From positions 124,001-188,000 of the forward strand of contig MU839087.1 of assembly GCA_030685235.1 (NCBI GenBank): DNA of 64,000 bases, read 5' to 3'. The stretch comes from Copromyces sp. CBS 386.78. Taxonomy: Eukaryota > Ascomycota > Sordariomycetes > Sordariales > Sordariaceae. Shown here piece by piece: positions 12,438 through 22,301 of the stretch. Position numbers and translations under genes: made by a program. The stretch's first letter is position 1. Each line of letters starts with the position of its first letter. The notes beneath the pieces are model-generated. The model did not search any database. It worked only from the letters and a program-made list of their open reading frames with translations, and was not told the DNA's origin.

Positions 12438-14585
12438 ATGGCGGACCATTTTGAACTGGGCCACCTGCATCAGGGACAGGTTGAAAATGACGAAAGCTCA
12501 CGGTTTGTTCAACCGTCCGAAACCACAAGCTGTAGGGCAGCCTCAATAGAGGAAAGGTCCCAGAAAGCGGAGAGTTCAGGGTCAACTGTGGACTTTGACG
12601 ACGTCAGGTCCGAATGCTCAATGCCCCAACACAATCGCACCAAAAGACTTGTGTTGGTGGCTTGGTGCTATCGGCGATATCATCCTGACATTTACGCCAG
12701 TGGCCTTCTTTGGTAATGTCAACAGCATTTCAGAGTGAAACCTCCGTTTGCTGACCATGTTGCAGTCATTGCTGCTCTTGCTATTCAGCTGGAGGGTCAA
12801 CCGACGGAGCACAATGACAAGGGCCGCCATCTCGTCGAAGCTACCAAGCTCGCTCCTACTGTCTATCCCATCGTCTTCGCAGCCGTGGCAAGTCGATTTT
12901 ACAAAACACTTGCTTTGTGGAGTGCTACGCGATCGCGGGGTGTTTCAATTGGCGCACTTGAGCAGATTTTGGGAAGCCAGAGCTTTGCTGGAAGCCTTTT
13001 TCGCCTGTTCAGCGTCCGGTCGCACATCAGTCTCGGTCTCATGATTCTCCTCACATGGACTCTCTCCCCTCTTGGAGGCCAGAGCTCCTCGCGCCTGCTC
13101 TTCAAAACATTCAAAATTTTGGACTCGCCCGCAATCGCGTATTACTCGACAACAGACGTGTGTTCATCGATGCTCGGGATGAGCGGTATCCAGGCGTCAT
13201 CTACAGCTACGAACTCGCTCTTCACTTCCAGTCTTATGGCAGCTGAGGAACAGAGACGATCCATGACAGACCTTTGGACACGGCCCAGGATTCCTCGTCT
13301 TAATGATCCATCGACCGACGACTGGCAAACAGTGGACCATGCGGCCATGAGAGAAGTGGACTTTGCCTCCTTGATCGGTATCAAAATCTTGGGGCTGTCG
13401 AACATCAGCTCAACCACCTCATACAACTTCAAAGCTGAGGCATCCTACAATGACCTCGACTGTAACTTTATGATACGAGTTCCGTCCAACAAGACGCCCG
13501 CCTACATACCCGAAAATAGATGGACCACTCCGACCATGTATCGCGACAGTGGGAATGGTACTGACAAACACATACAGCTTCCCGGTCAAAGTCTCCCAGG
13601 CAGCTTCTTTGTGACATCAGACTACGAGACGCCAGAGCGCATGGCGGGAGGGCACCTTCATCTTTTGTTTGGTTCCCATGAAGGAGACAGGAACTACACC
13701 TTGTACAACTGCACTCTCAGAAATGTTCCACTTGACCTCGATATCGCTTGCTCATTGCCCCTCGGCTGCGGCGTCCAGCGATATCGGCGCTCCAGATCAC
13801 CCCAATGGAATGAAAGCGACAGCTATGCTCCCTTCACTCTGCACCTTTCTGTCGTCGGCAATATCCTAAATCGGTTTCCCTCTGCAGCCGGCCTTTTGGA
13901 TACCGGATCTGCCTGGTATCAAACTAGCATTGACAATTACCTCCGCGGCAACACCCGGTTCCCCTTTAAGCTCACCACCCTAAGCCCATGGCCCTCCAAC
14001 GTCACAGATGAAGCTTTCTCCAGGCGGCTTACACTCTTGTTCAACACATACTACTAAGCATCGCTTGGCCCTTCTACCGCCACTGACTCCAACTACTCTA
14101 GCTTGCCCGGAGACAATGAGGAGATCAGGTCCCAACCAATATACCCAGATGAGAAGGATGGGAGGTATGGTGCGACCTTGGTCAAGGTGGATGACGCCAG
14201 GAAGATAACCAGTCGCGAGATCTACGCGCTCAACCATCACTGGGTCACCATCCTCCTTCTCTGCACAACCGTTCTTCAGATTCTATCGCTCGTCGGCCTG
14301 TTTTTGCGTTTAACCACGCCGGTCCCGGATATCTTCGACTATGGCGCTAGCTTGACACGCGAGAACCCGTTTGTGCCGGTCCCCAAGGGCGGGTCGGCCA
14401 TCGGTGGGGCCGAAAGAGCGAGATTGCTAAGGAGGATGAGGGTTAAGATGGCAGATGTCAGACCGGACGAACCGGTTGGCTATGTGGCACTTGTAGGAAC
14501 GAAGGGGGTGCTCGATCAGGGGGTTAATGCGCATGGGGAGCTCATTCCTACTAGGGCGTTGAGCAGGTGGAGGAGGTATTGGTAA
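12438..14585 (+). pseudogene. Fungal multi-pass membrane protein, broken by a frameshift and an in-frame TAA
   Basis: I recognise a large ascomycete family of unknown function: a Ser/acidic N-terminal tail, several N-terminal membrane helices, a GVSIGALEQILGS motif, a helix ending in LSPLGGQSS, a glycosylated extracellular domain, a last helix near codon 620, and a C-terminal block ENPFVPVPKGGS / ERARLLRRMRVKMADVRP. The start at 12438 opens in frame with the tail, but the first helix (KDLCWWLGAIGDI) lies one frame over. Removing one A from the AAAA run at 12642-12645 restores continuity. An intron then follows at about 12713-12773. A TAA at 14055-14057 falls within an unbroken same-frame match (NTYY, stop, ASLGP), where homologues commonly have Gln. 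A splicing alternative exists at each site (GTTTGT at 12503-12563; a 63-nt in-frame intron 14039-14101), but both need poor signals or less natural protein. Either a young pseudogene, or sequencing error plus one nonsense mutation. Confidence 0.65.
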
Positions 14586-15208
14586 GGCAGTGGTGAGGTC
14601 GCCGGAATGTCCTCTTTAAAGCCGTTGAGCTCTTGATCTTTATATTCAACCTCCGGCACACAGTTAGTCACCTCCCATTCGATATCGGCCCAATGTTGCC
14701 AGCCTGATTTGCACGCTAATGACTTTTCCTGCACAAAAAAAGAATGGGGATTATTGGATAGTATGTACACGGGTCAAATTGGGGTTGGACTACTTAGAAC
14801 GCGTGCAAACGCTAGTGCATATTTATATCCGAAGAATGATAACATAAGCATAAATACATAGGCCCCTTCCGTCTCCGTTATCCAAAATTCAATCGTTCTA
14901 AGGTACCTTAGTTTCACGTAATTCTCATCACACCTTTTATATTTTGAAACTTCAAGCCAGAAACAACCCCCCATTCAAGCACAGCCCAGAGTCCCGCGCC
15001 CCGCCAACAACAAGAGATAGAGGAAGAGAGAGCGACGGCCAATCCCAACCTAGGACCAAACAGAAGCTTTTGGAACAGGGGAAACACTTTGGAGCTCACC
15101 CCCCAGATATCCCCCGCTCATGACCAACCAGTCCATCATCTCCCTTCACATTCACCTCAACCCCATATCCCATTCTATGAGCCGTGCTACTCTGGCAGCC
15201 CCGTTGCC
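14586..15208. other. Intergenic
   Basis: About 0.6 kb between the membrane-protein pseudogene and the small Cys-rich ORF. No gene supported. Confidence 0.5.
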
Positions 15209-15439
15209 TCACAAATTCCTAGCAGCAGGATACCTCACACAAACCGGACACATACCCGACATGTCCAAGATGCGATCCAGCTCTCTGCATCGCCCCTCCG
15301 GGCACATGGCTCTTCTTCCCGGTCTCGCTGTTCTCGCTGTTCTGGTTCTCCTCAACCTTCTTCTCGCGCGTATGCAGGGCCAGTAACGTACGGTAATGTA
15401 GTGCCAGCAGTCGTATTGGCCTTTTTGGATGATGCACAT
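15209..15439 (-). CDS. Small Cys-rich basic protein, fungal orphan type
   Basis: A 76-residue ORF from ATG 15439 with a Cys/His layout seen in small fungal proteins that may bind metal: a first cluster in MCIIQKGQYDCWHY and RYWPC, an Arg-rich middle, then CPEGRC and, near the end, GMCPVC. The cysteines are spaced like paired ligands (C-x4-C, C-x2-C) rather than like a secreted effector, and there is no signal peptide. The frame stays open upstream to 15652 but lacks an in-frame ATG that improves the protein. I do not recognise a named family. It is short, so chance is possible, but the spaced Cys pairs argue for a real gene. Confidence 0.45.
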   Translation of the reverse strand: MCIIQKGQYDCWHYITVRYWPCIRARRRLRRTRTARTARPGRRAMCPEGRCRELDRILDMSGMCPVCVRYPAARNL

Positions 15440-16938
15440 TTTTGCTGACTGGGGTAAAATGGTGGTGGTGCTGGACTTTGGTGGGGGTTCTTCCATTGGA
15501 TTTTTCTGTTGTGGACAAATTGACCAGGAGAAGGACTTCCTTTGGGGTAAGTTATATATCAGTCTCCTCCGGTGTTTTTGTGGGGTTATCCATTCGCTCG
15601 CTTGTGGCGCTTCCCAATCCCCGGAGGAATGGTGAACAGATATTCTATTCATCTGACTGCTGTGCTACTCGAAACTAGATAGAGATTGACTAACACGTCC
15701 CTTAAATGGGTCATGCACTGGCTTTCATGGATGCGGTGTGTGTAGAGTGGACTCCCCGGGTCGAGAATGACCAGGTAACTGACACCTTCACATATTGAGT
15801 CGCGAGGAAGAAGGTATATGCGTCATTACTAGATTTGATAAGATATGTGGATTCCCATAGAGTAGCAGTGAAGCGAACATTGACAGTGTAATGGATTGAA
15901 GTGTGAGTTATCAACCACCATGAAGAGGTGTTGTACACAGGAGTTGATATCGACGCTCGTGGTCCATTGGCGAGTTTGCATAAACTTACCAAAAATCATA
16001 GGAGGAAAATCTCGTACACTCGCCAATCTTCAGTCACAGCAATTGTACACAGAATACCGGATCTGTGGAGAGAATGTCTTTGTCAAGCTGTCTTTGTTCA
16101 TGATACTGAAAGAGAATAAGAGCCAAACAAGCAGGCCATCTAGACTCAAAGAAGCACGATGTCCGAAGTAGAGGTTGATATGGTTTCTTAATCTCAGTTG
16201 TAATGTGTCGAGGAATGAAGTCGGAGTGTCCTCGTCGAATAGCTGTCCGGATGGTGGTCAGCCACCATATAAGATGCTCTGTTAACTGAGATAGGGCAGA
16301 GCTTGCGGCAGCACAGATAGTGCACTAATTGGGCCTAGAGTTAACCGCTCGTGTGCCAAGCCAACTTTGACCCCGGAGACGCCACATGCGAAAGGAATTT
16401 GGGAAAATCGAATTCCTTCTCTGGATTGAATTTCCTCCTTGATTAGGAGAAACGCAGTCGTGCTGATTACGGATTGTGCTGATTGGGTTGATTGTTGGGA
16501 GAGGAATGGCATGCATCGATGCGAAGCATGTCTGGAAATCTGGGAACAGAAGACTCCAGAGGCGCAGCTTCCTGGCGCATCTCTGGCTGCATCAGCTGCA
16601 CAGGAAAGCAGATGCAACTTGACCGAGACCTGAAAAGGTTATGGCCCCCGCCCACTTCTTTCCTGTTTCCATGACGAATCTCCAATCTCCAATCTCTTAG
16701 AACCTGCTCGCTCGTCTTTTTGGTCACCACGGCAGTCTCCATCCAAGTTTCCTCTTCGTTCTTTCCTCCTTACCCAACGCTACACCACAGCATCCAAACC
16801 GCTTCCTCAGACAACACCAAAGATCTGCTGCCAAGGACAAAATCTCAGTAGTCACTGCCTCCTCGGTTGGCAGCCAATCACACATATCTCAGTGCCAAAC
16901 GACACTAGTTCGACCCTTCAGTCGCTACTACCAACAAG
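15440..16938. other. Intergenic, gene-poor
   Basis: About 1.5 kb with only short unconvincing frames on both strands. The last 200 bases before 16939 are C/T/A-rich and look like the 5' UTR of the next gene. Confidence 0.5.
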
Positions 16939-17736
16939 ATGTCCGAAGCAGACTACCAGAGGCTAGTAGACATGTTCCAACGCATGTACCGAGACTACGC
17001 CAGACTCCGCACCATGACGGTCAACGATTCAATTTTCAGCGCCAGGCACTCCACACCCGTCCCCGGTTTGACTTCCGTCATCGAACGCTCCACTCCAGTC
17101 GCCGATTTAACTTCAATCACTGGACGCTCCACCCCCGTCGCCCGCCAATATCACTGTACCAGACACTCCGCTCCCGGTGCCGGTTCGACTTACATCATTG
17201 TCGAAATGTCCACCGGCCAAGCACTTACATTTGGCTCTACTGCCACTCTTCCGGAGCTGACTCTGGTCACTGGTCCGGCACTCACCCTGGCCCCTGTCCC
17301 GGGGCTATCCTTCGACTCCCACACTTCGGATCCCGTCCAAACCGTGACCTTTTCTGATACAAGCCCCTTGCTGTGGCACTGCAAGGAGTCAGAGGGCTGG
17401 CTGGCATTTCGCAACGAAAGGACTGGGGCGTGGCTCGGTCAGCATGACCTGTGGCCTTTCTTACCTCGACCCGGATCCTCGGACAAACTAACCTCGAACG
17501 GCCGATTTTGTGTCAAAAGAGAGAAAGACGGCGATAACTATTTGCTCACCAAGAAATTCATGGTCGAGGGAAATAAGAAGGGAGTTATGGAGAGTATTGA
17601 GTTTGAGCGGTACGGCAAGGACGGAAGTCGCGTGGTGAATCGGAGGATCGCTGGAACCAATACGGGGGAGGTCACTACGTGGGAGTTTGTCAAGGTCACT
17701 GTTGCGCCAAAGACGAACTCAACTCTTGAAGAGTAA
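16939..17736 (+). CDS. Hypothetical protein, paralogue A of a Sordariales-type family (GWLxFRN motif)
   Basis: A 265-residue intronless protein with ATG in good context. The N-terminal 45 residues are helical. Residues about 34-70 hold three degenerate copies of a unit like RSTPVA-LTSI. The conserved part starts at SAPGAGSTYII, continues through WHCKESEGWLAFRNERTG and RFCVKRE, and ends TWEFVKV. These blocks recur in the same order in the protein encoded at 21257-21979. The alternation of short hydrophobic strands with Trp/Gly turns suggests a beta-trefoil-like fold; that is inference from pattern only. There is no signal peptide or membrane segment. I do not know its function. Confidence 0.75.
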   Translation: MSEADYQRLVDMFQRMYRDYARLRTMTVNDSIFSARHSTPVPGLTSVIERSTPVADLTSITGRSTPVARQYHCTRHSAPGAGSTYIIVEMSTGQALTFGSTATLPELTLVTGPALTLAPVPGLSFDSHTSDPVQTVTFSDTSPLLWHCKESEGWLAFRNERTGAWLGQHDLWPFLPRPGSSDKLTSNGRFCVKREKDGDNYLLTKKFMVEGNKKGVMESIEFERYGKDGSRVVNRRIAGTNTGEVTTWEFVKVTVAPKTNSTLEE

Positions 17737-19018
17737 AACAGAATGGCAAAGCATGGGGGGTTCCGTCGTAGTCAGATGAGTGCTTTGAAGCTTGGCGGGT
17801 CAGTAGCTATACAAGGCAAGGACGCACCCTACAGGAGTAGATGCGTTATCGAGAGGGTGGCAGCTGAGGTGCACCATGCTGCGGCAAGAACGCTGGCTAC
17901 CCTTCCAGGGTACCGCTATTGCAAGGATTCAAGCCCTTCGTCTTCAGCTAACAAGGTCTACATTTGAGGCACCTCTAGCATTACAGACTGCTCAAAGGCA
18001 CTTCAAACCGGGATTATGTCAGTTAGGCCCTGTTGGCTGAGAACGAAGGCCCCGACTCTTTGGGATATAAGTAGCGGGGCCCCCCGCCCTTTGATCCTTG
18101 TACTTAATTCCCGTCTCCCTCATCGTCACTCATAAGATTGTACAAGTTATCTAGGTACTTTTGTGTACAGGGCGCGTCTGCAATTCAACGATTCACATGG
18201 AATTATAACCTTTGGTTAGGTCTCTTCCAATTCTCAGTCAGCTCCTCCTTCGGTATATTCCGATACCTACTACCTCCCGCTCATCATCAACGTCGGCACC
18301 TTCTCGTTTTGGTAAGTCGACACCACGGCCATCGGTCCGGATACGGCACCAGAAGAGACGCGTCTCGCCTCTGCTTCAAGTTCTCTCACCAATATGTCTC
18401 GACTTTGCTTACACACTTCAAGCCCCCTCAGACTTTCCGCCTCCGGTTTTTACCCCATCAATTCGTTAAGGGGGACATTTGGTTAAAGTGCACCAAGTTG
18501 CATTGGCTCTTCACATCAACCACGTTATTTTTTCACTTGCCACATTTCGGTTGATGTTCTCCTTTTAACTTCCGGTCCTTTTATTCCGGAGTGATCCTCT
18601 TCCTTTGCCCTCCTTTCCACATTGCTTGCTTTTGGCTTCCTCACTATAAGACGGACAATAACTAACATCTCAGTCCGTATCTCAGCTCGGTGACGTTCAA
18701 TCCCAGAGAAAGCACAAGGCACATCATAAAATTCCAGAATCCCGGGTACCCCTGCCGTTTAAGAATTCTTAACATCAATCTCAAAAAAAAAGGCTACAGA
18801 GCACGACTTCGAACCGACCATTCCCTCCTCTCTGGCAAGAAGAGGTGGCCACCAGAGTGGGCAAACAACAGGAAGTCTTTCGGCGGCGTATTGGCGTGCA
18901 GGTCAACGTTCCCAACGCAGCTCAACTGCACCTCCGTCGGGTCAAGCCTTGCCCAAGGTGGAAATATCGCCACCTAACCACCTTCCTTCTTCGACGATTT
19001 GCAATACTACCATTAGCC
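17737..19018. other. Intergenic with possible promoter and 5' UTR of the membrane-protein gene
   Basis: About 1.3 kb. A TATA-like GGATATAAGTAG sits at about 18062-18073, followed by pyrimidine-rich DNA and a GTAAGT at about 18312 that could be the donor of a 5'-UTR intron for the gene at 19019. No coding gene is convincing here. Confidence 0.4.
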
Positions 19019-19468
19019 ATGTACGACTTGGGCAGCAGTTCACCGCACGGAGGCCTGACAAAAGATGCATGGATTGCCATCGGGGTGCTACTGGGGTTGT
19101 TAGTGGCCTTCATTTGGTTCTTGATTGGTTTTATCGAATTTCGCCGGGTGCATTGCCCGAGGATTTGGGGGAATCTAATTGGAGATGATCTGCCGGATGC
19201 TTCGATAACGCCCAAACGCCTTGGAGAACTCTTATGGAATTTTTGGTTTTATAGCACGGTTGCCATTATTTTTTGGCCAGTCTTTAGCGTGGGCCAGCTC
19301 TGCAAGTACATAAAGAGCTTGAGAGTACAGGTGGTTCGCGTTCCGAAACCCGCAGCCCCGTCTCCGGCTACATCACCTCCAGAAATTACACCTACCATGA
19401 TGGTTCAGCAAGCTGAAGGACCACCCCCGCCCTCTTACGGGGAGGCCACGAGACCAGCTGAGCCATGA
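19019..19468 (+). CDS. Small two-helix membrane protein with Pro-rich PPSY tail
   Basis: 149 residues from ATG 19019. The frame is open further upstream to an ATG at 18845, but that extension is Arg-rich and unlike a protein N terminus. Two hydrophobic segments are clear: about residues 17-39 (AWIAIGVLLGLLVAFIWFLI) and about 78-95 (around FWFYSTVAIIFWPVF). Between them is a short polar loop. The tail has a Pro-rich stretch ending PPPPSYGEA, which contains a PPxY-like PPSY motif of the kind bound by WW-domain ubiquitin ligases such as Rsp5 adaptors. No family name is recognised. It lies between two related genes (16939 and 21257). Confidence 0.6.
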   Translation: MYDLGSSSPHGGLTKDAWIAIGVLLGLLVAFIWFLIGFIEFRRVHCPRIWGNLIGDDLPDASITPKRLGELLWNFWFYSTVAIIFWPVFSVGQLCKYIKSLRVQVVRVPKPAAPSPATSPPEITPTMMVQQAEGPPPPSYGEATRPAEP

Positions 19469-21256
19469 ACTTTCGGACGGGATACGGGCAGATGGTAATG
19501 ATGCCAGAAAGAGCAAAGGAGGTGACGACGAGAGAAACAAACGATATAAACAGCGAAGCATCCAACGTGGAAGGGTAACACTATGCATACAATTCTTGTC
19601 TTATTTTTTAATTTTTATTTTTTATACTGTTTCACACTCACCCTCACAACTTCATCGACACCGCCTAAGCCGATAAGCACATTAACAACTACCCCAAGGA
19701 CACTACGGCCCAGGCAAATATTGCACCAAACGAGAGACCTGTTATAGGTACTATAAGGTAACTCACCCATGACTGGCCCTTGGGGCAATTTGATCTTTAC
19801 TACTTCTTCGATTTTTCATGAAGGCTTACACGTACTCAGGTACCAGATTTCCCTTTTATCCACACACAGAGCTTTCTATCTCCTTGTGCTTGGTCAGTAC
19901 ATCTATGGTCAACCATGACTGGAAGCCACAACCAATAACCACAACAGACCTGCCAACAACCGTCATCCAGCGTCATCTCCAGAAGTCGCATGGTAAATTG
20001 GATGATTAGTGGAAGCATTACAGGGGTAATCATTTCGAGAATCAAGGACGATCTGAGCTCTTAAAGGATAAAACAAGAAGGCACGACATTGGGAGGTTTG
20101 TCATAGACGGTGAACTTTGGTGTGGAATGGAAATTTGTCCCTCTCTCTGACTTCACAGGCAGGACCGAAGGTCGAGTGCGCACAAGGACAGATGGCAGAC
20201 GACTAGGTACCTCTAGGGAGTGGGAAACATTAGGCCAGCAATTCCACATGGGCACTCCTAGAGATGTGACCTCCAGTTTCTCCACACAAAAGAAAAATAT
20301 TCGTCTGAGATAGAAGCGCCTCAGGCTTTTGGCAAAAAACTGGAAGAAGACGGTTGTAGTCCTGACGAGTGCTGTACAAGACCGGTGCGAGTTGAAACCG
20401 TTGAAACGTTCCGATTGGCTGAAATTTTGATAAGTGATTGCTCTCCCAACCAACACAATCGTGACAACGGTACCGGGCCGTGTGGTGAGGTGAATGAGAA
20501 TGAGATGTAGCCTTATCTGATCTTGCGCTAAACTTACCGCAGCAATGATAGTGCAATAACAGGAGAGACGACAGGAGACCCTAGCTCAGTGGGTTACCAG
20601 CAGCAACCATGCCGTCGACGAATGGTATTTCCATGATGCGTTTGAACATAATCCGTGTTGCGTGAGAAGAAGTACTTTGCATTCACGGCCAAATACCCGC
20701 GTCCGTCGAGGTACCTCCACCTCGACCAAAACCCGTCCTTCCATGGCTTGGACCAGCCCAGAAAGCACGAGGCATCCCCAACTTACACCACGGGTACTCT
20801 GTCATCTTCTCGATACATTCTTTCTTCAATGGTTGTCCCTCCTAGTGATCTTTGGACAGGAGTTTTCCTTATCGGTCCTGTTGGAAGTTCCTGTTCACAC
20901 TTCTTTTTTTTTTAAGATTCTCCCGAATTGTTGATTTGGCAACGGCTTTCCCCGTTGTGTTTGCAAAGGAGCTCGATCAGTGGCCATGACGGTCGCCCTC
21001 GTGGGCCTCCCCCTCACCCTCACCACCCGGCAAAAATTGGGCCTCCGACATTTGTTCGCCGGGCAAACAAGCCACATTCAACTCACCAAACCCCTCTTTC
21101 TCGTCATTCTGATATCAATCGCTTGAATACCCATCCAAGTAGTTCAAGCTGTTCAAGTTCTTTCCCTGCGCTTTTTCTTCCTTCTTCTCGCACCATTTCA
21201 AACTACTTCTTTCGCTTACCATCTTTCACCAAAGGCAGACGAAGACATCGTGAATC
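19469..21256. other. Intergenic, gene-poor
   Basis: About 1.8 kb. An AT-rich tract (about 19601-19626) follows the membrane-protein gene. The 100-200 bases before 21257 are pyrimidine-rich and look like a 5' UTR. No gene supported. Confidence 0.5.
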
Positions 21257-21979
21257 ATGGCTTCCACCCCACCACCTTCCCAACCCGACGAAAAAGACCT
21301 CGGCCCTGATGACAGCGTCTCCACGGTCTCAGACTCATCCACGATACATCTCAGGACACCAACGTCTTCATCAGTGTCTACATCCACGTCAAACCGCAGG
21401 GACAACATTCCCTACATCACCCGCGACTCTGCGCCCGGTCCCGGTTCGACGTACATCATAGCCCACAAGTCTGGCAGCAAGAACCAGGCACTCGCCGTGG
21501 TTGGGGGGAAATTGTCCTTGATGACTCCCCTCGAACTACTTCCCAACCCGCCCGTTATTGACCCGGATCAAGCCAAGGCATTTGCTGGCGTTTGCAACTG
21601 GCATTGGAAGTGTGAGGAATCAGATGGTTGGCTGGGATTTCGAAATGCGGCAACAGGACTGCTGCTTGGTACCCCCGTGCCTGATAAGACGTCAATGGCG
21701 GTCGAATTAAGAGCGACCGCCAGTAGTCTCTCGACAACTGAGCAGTTTTGTGTCAGGAAAGCAACATGTCGCGAAGGATATGTGCTTCTTAAGAGGCTGG
21801 ATATCAAGAAGACTGTATACCTCCTGCCGGTCAGGCCCAGTCTCAATATCTACCTCGGAAACGGAGATAACGATCCTCTTCAGACAACGAAGAGCACGGA
21901 GCGGTTCCATTGTTCATCGACTTGGGAGTTCGTCAAGGTGGATCATGACGTTGTCTCCTACCGGTTATCGATGAGGTAG
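21257..21979 (+). CDS. Hypothetical protein, paralogue B (GWLxFRN motif)
   Basis: A 240-residue intronless protein. The first 50 residues are Pro/Ser/Thr-rich and look disordered. From residue about 55 the conserved part follows: DSAPGPGSTYII, then WKCEESDGWLGFRNAATG, then QFCVRK, then STWEFVKVD. The same blocks in the same order occur in the gene at 16939, though the sequence between them is highly diverged, so the pair is an old duplication. No signal peptide or membrane helix. Function unknown. Confidence 0.75.
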   Translation: MASTPPPSQPDEKDLGPDDSVSTVSDSSTIHLRTPTSSSVSTSTSNRRDNIPYITRDSAPGPGSTYIIAHKSGSKNQALAVVGGKLSLMTPLELLPNPPVIDPDQAKAFAGVCNWHWKCEESDGWLGFRNAATGLLLGTPVPDKTSMAVELRATASSLSTTEQFCVRKATCREGYVLLKRLDIKKTVYLLPVRPSLNIYLGNGDNDPLQTTKSTERFHCSSTWEFVKVDHDVVSYRLSMR

Positions 21980-22301
21980 CTACCCAAAAGCCGCCCGGTT
22001 TGACTTCAAGAGACTTATTCGACAAGTGGTCGGAAGGAGTCGGGCGAAACTGTTTGAGTTGGGAGCGGAGTCATCTTCAACATCGGCAAAGCAAGCTGAT
22101 AGTCCCGTGTCTTGGTACCCATTCATAGGGCCTACCAATATCGGCACTCCCATTCACCATTTCTAAGCTGCCCGAGTCTCCGTTTGCCCTCTTCCATCAG
22201 TTACTTCAGAATTAAGCATCGTTTTCTGTAGTCGTATCACCATCCGTCGGAATACCTATGCGTATCCATGGATCAAGAATACAGGATATGGTAACCGGTT
22301 A
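21980..22301. other. Short intergenic between convergent genes
   Basis: 322 bases between the stop of paralogue B and the stop of the NAPE-PLD-like gene. Presumably two 3' UTRs. Nothing else seen. Confidence 0.5.
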
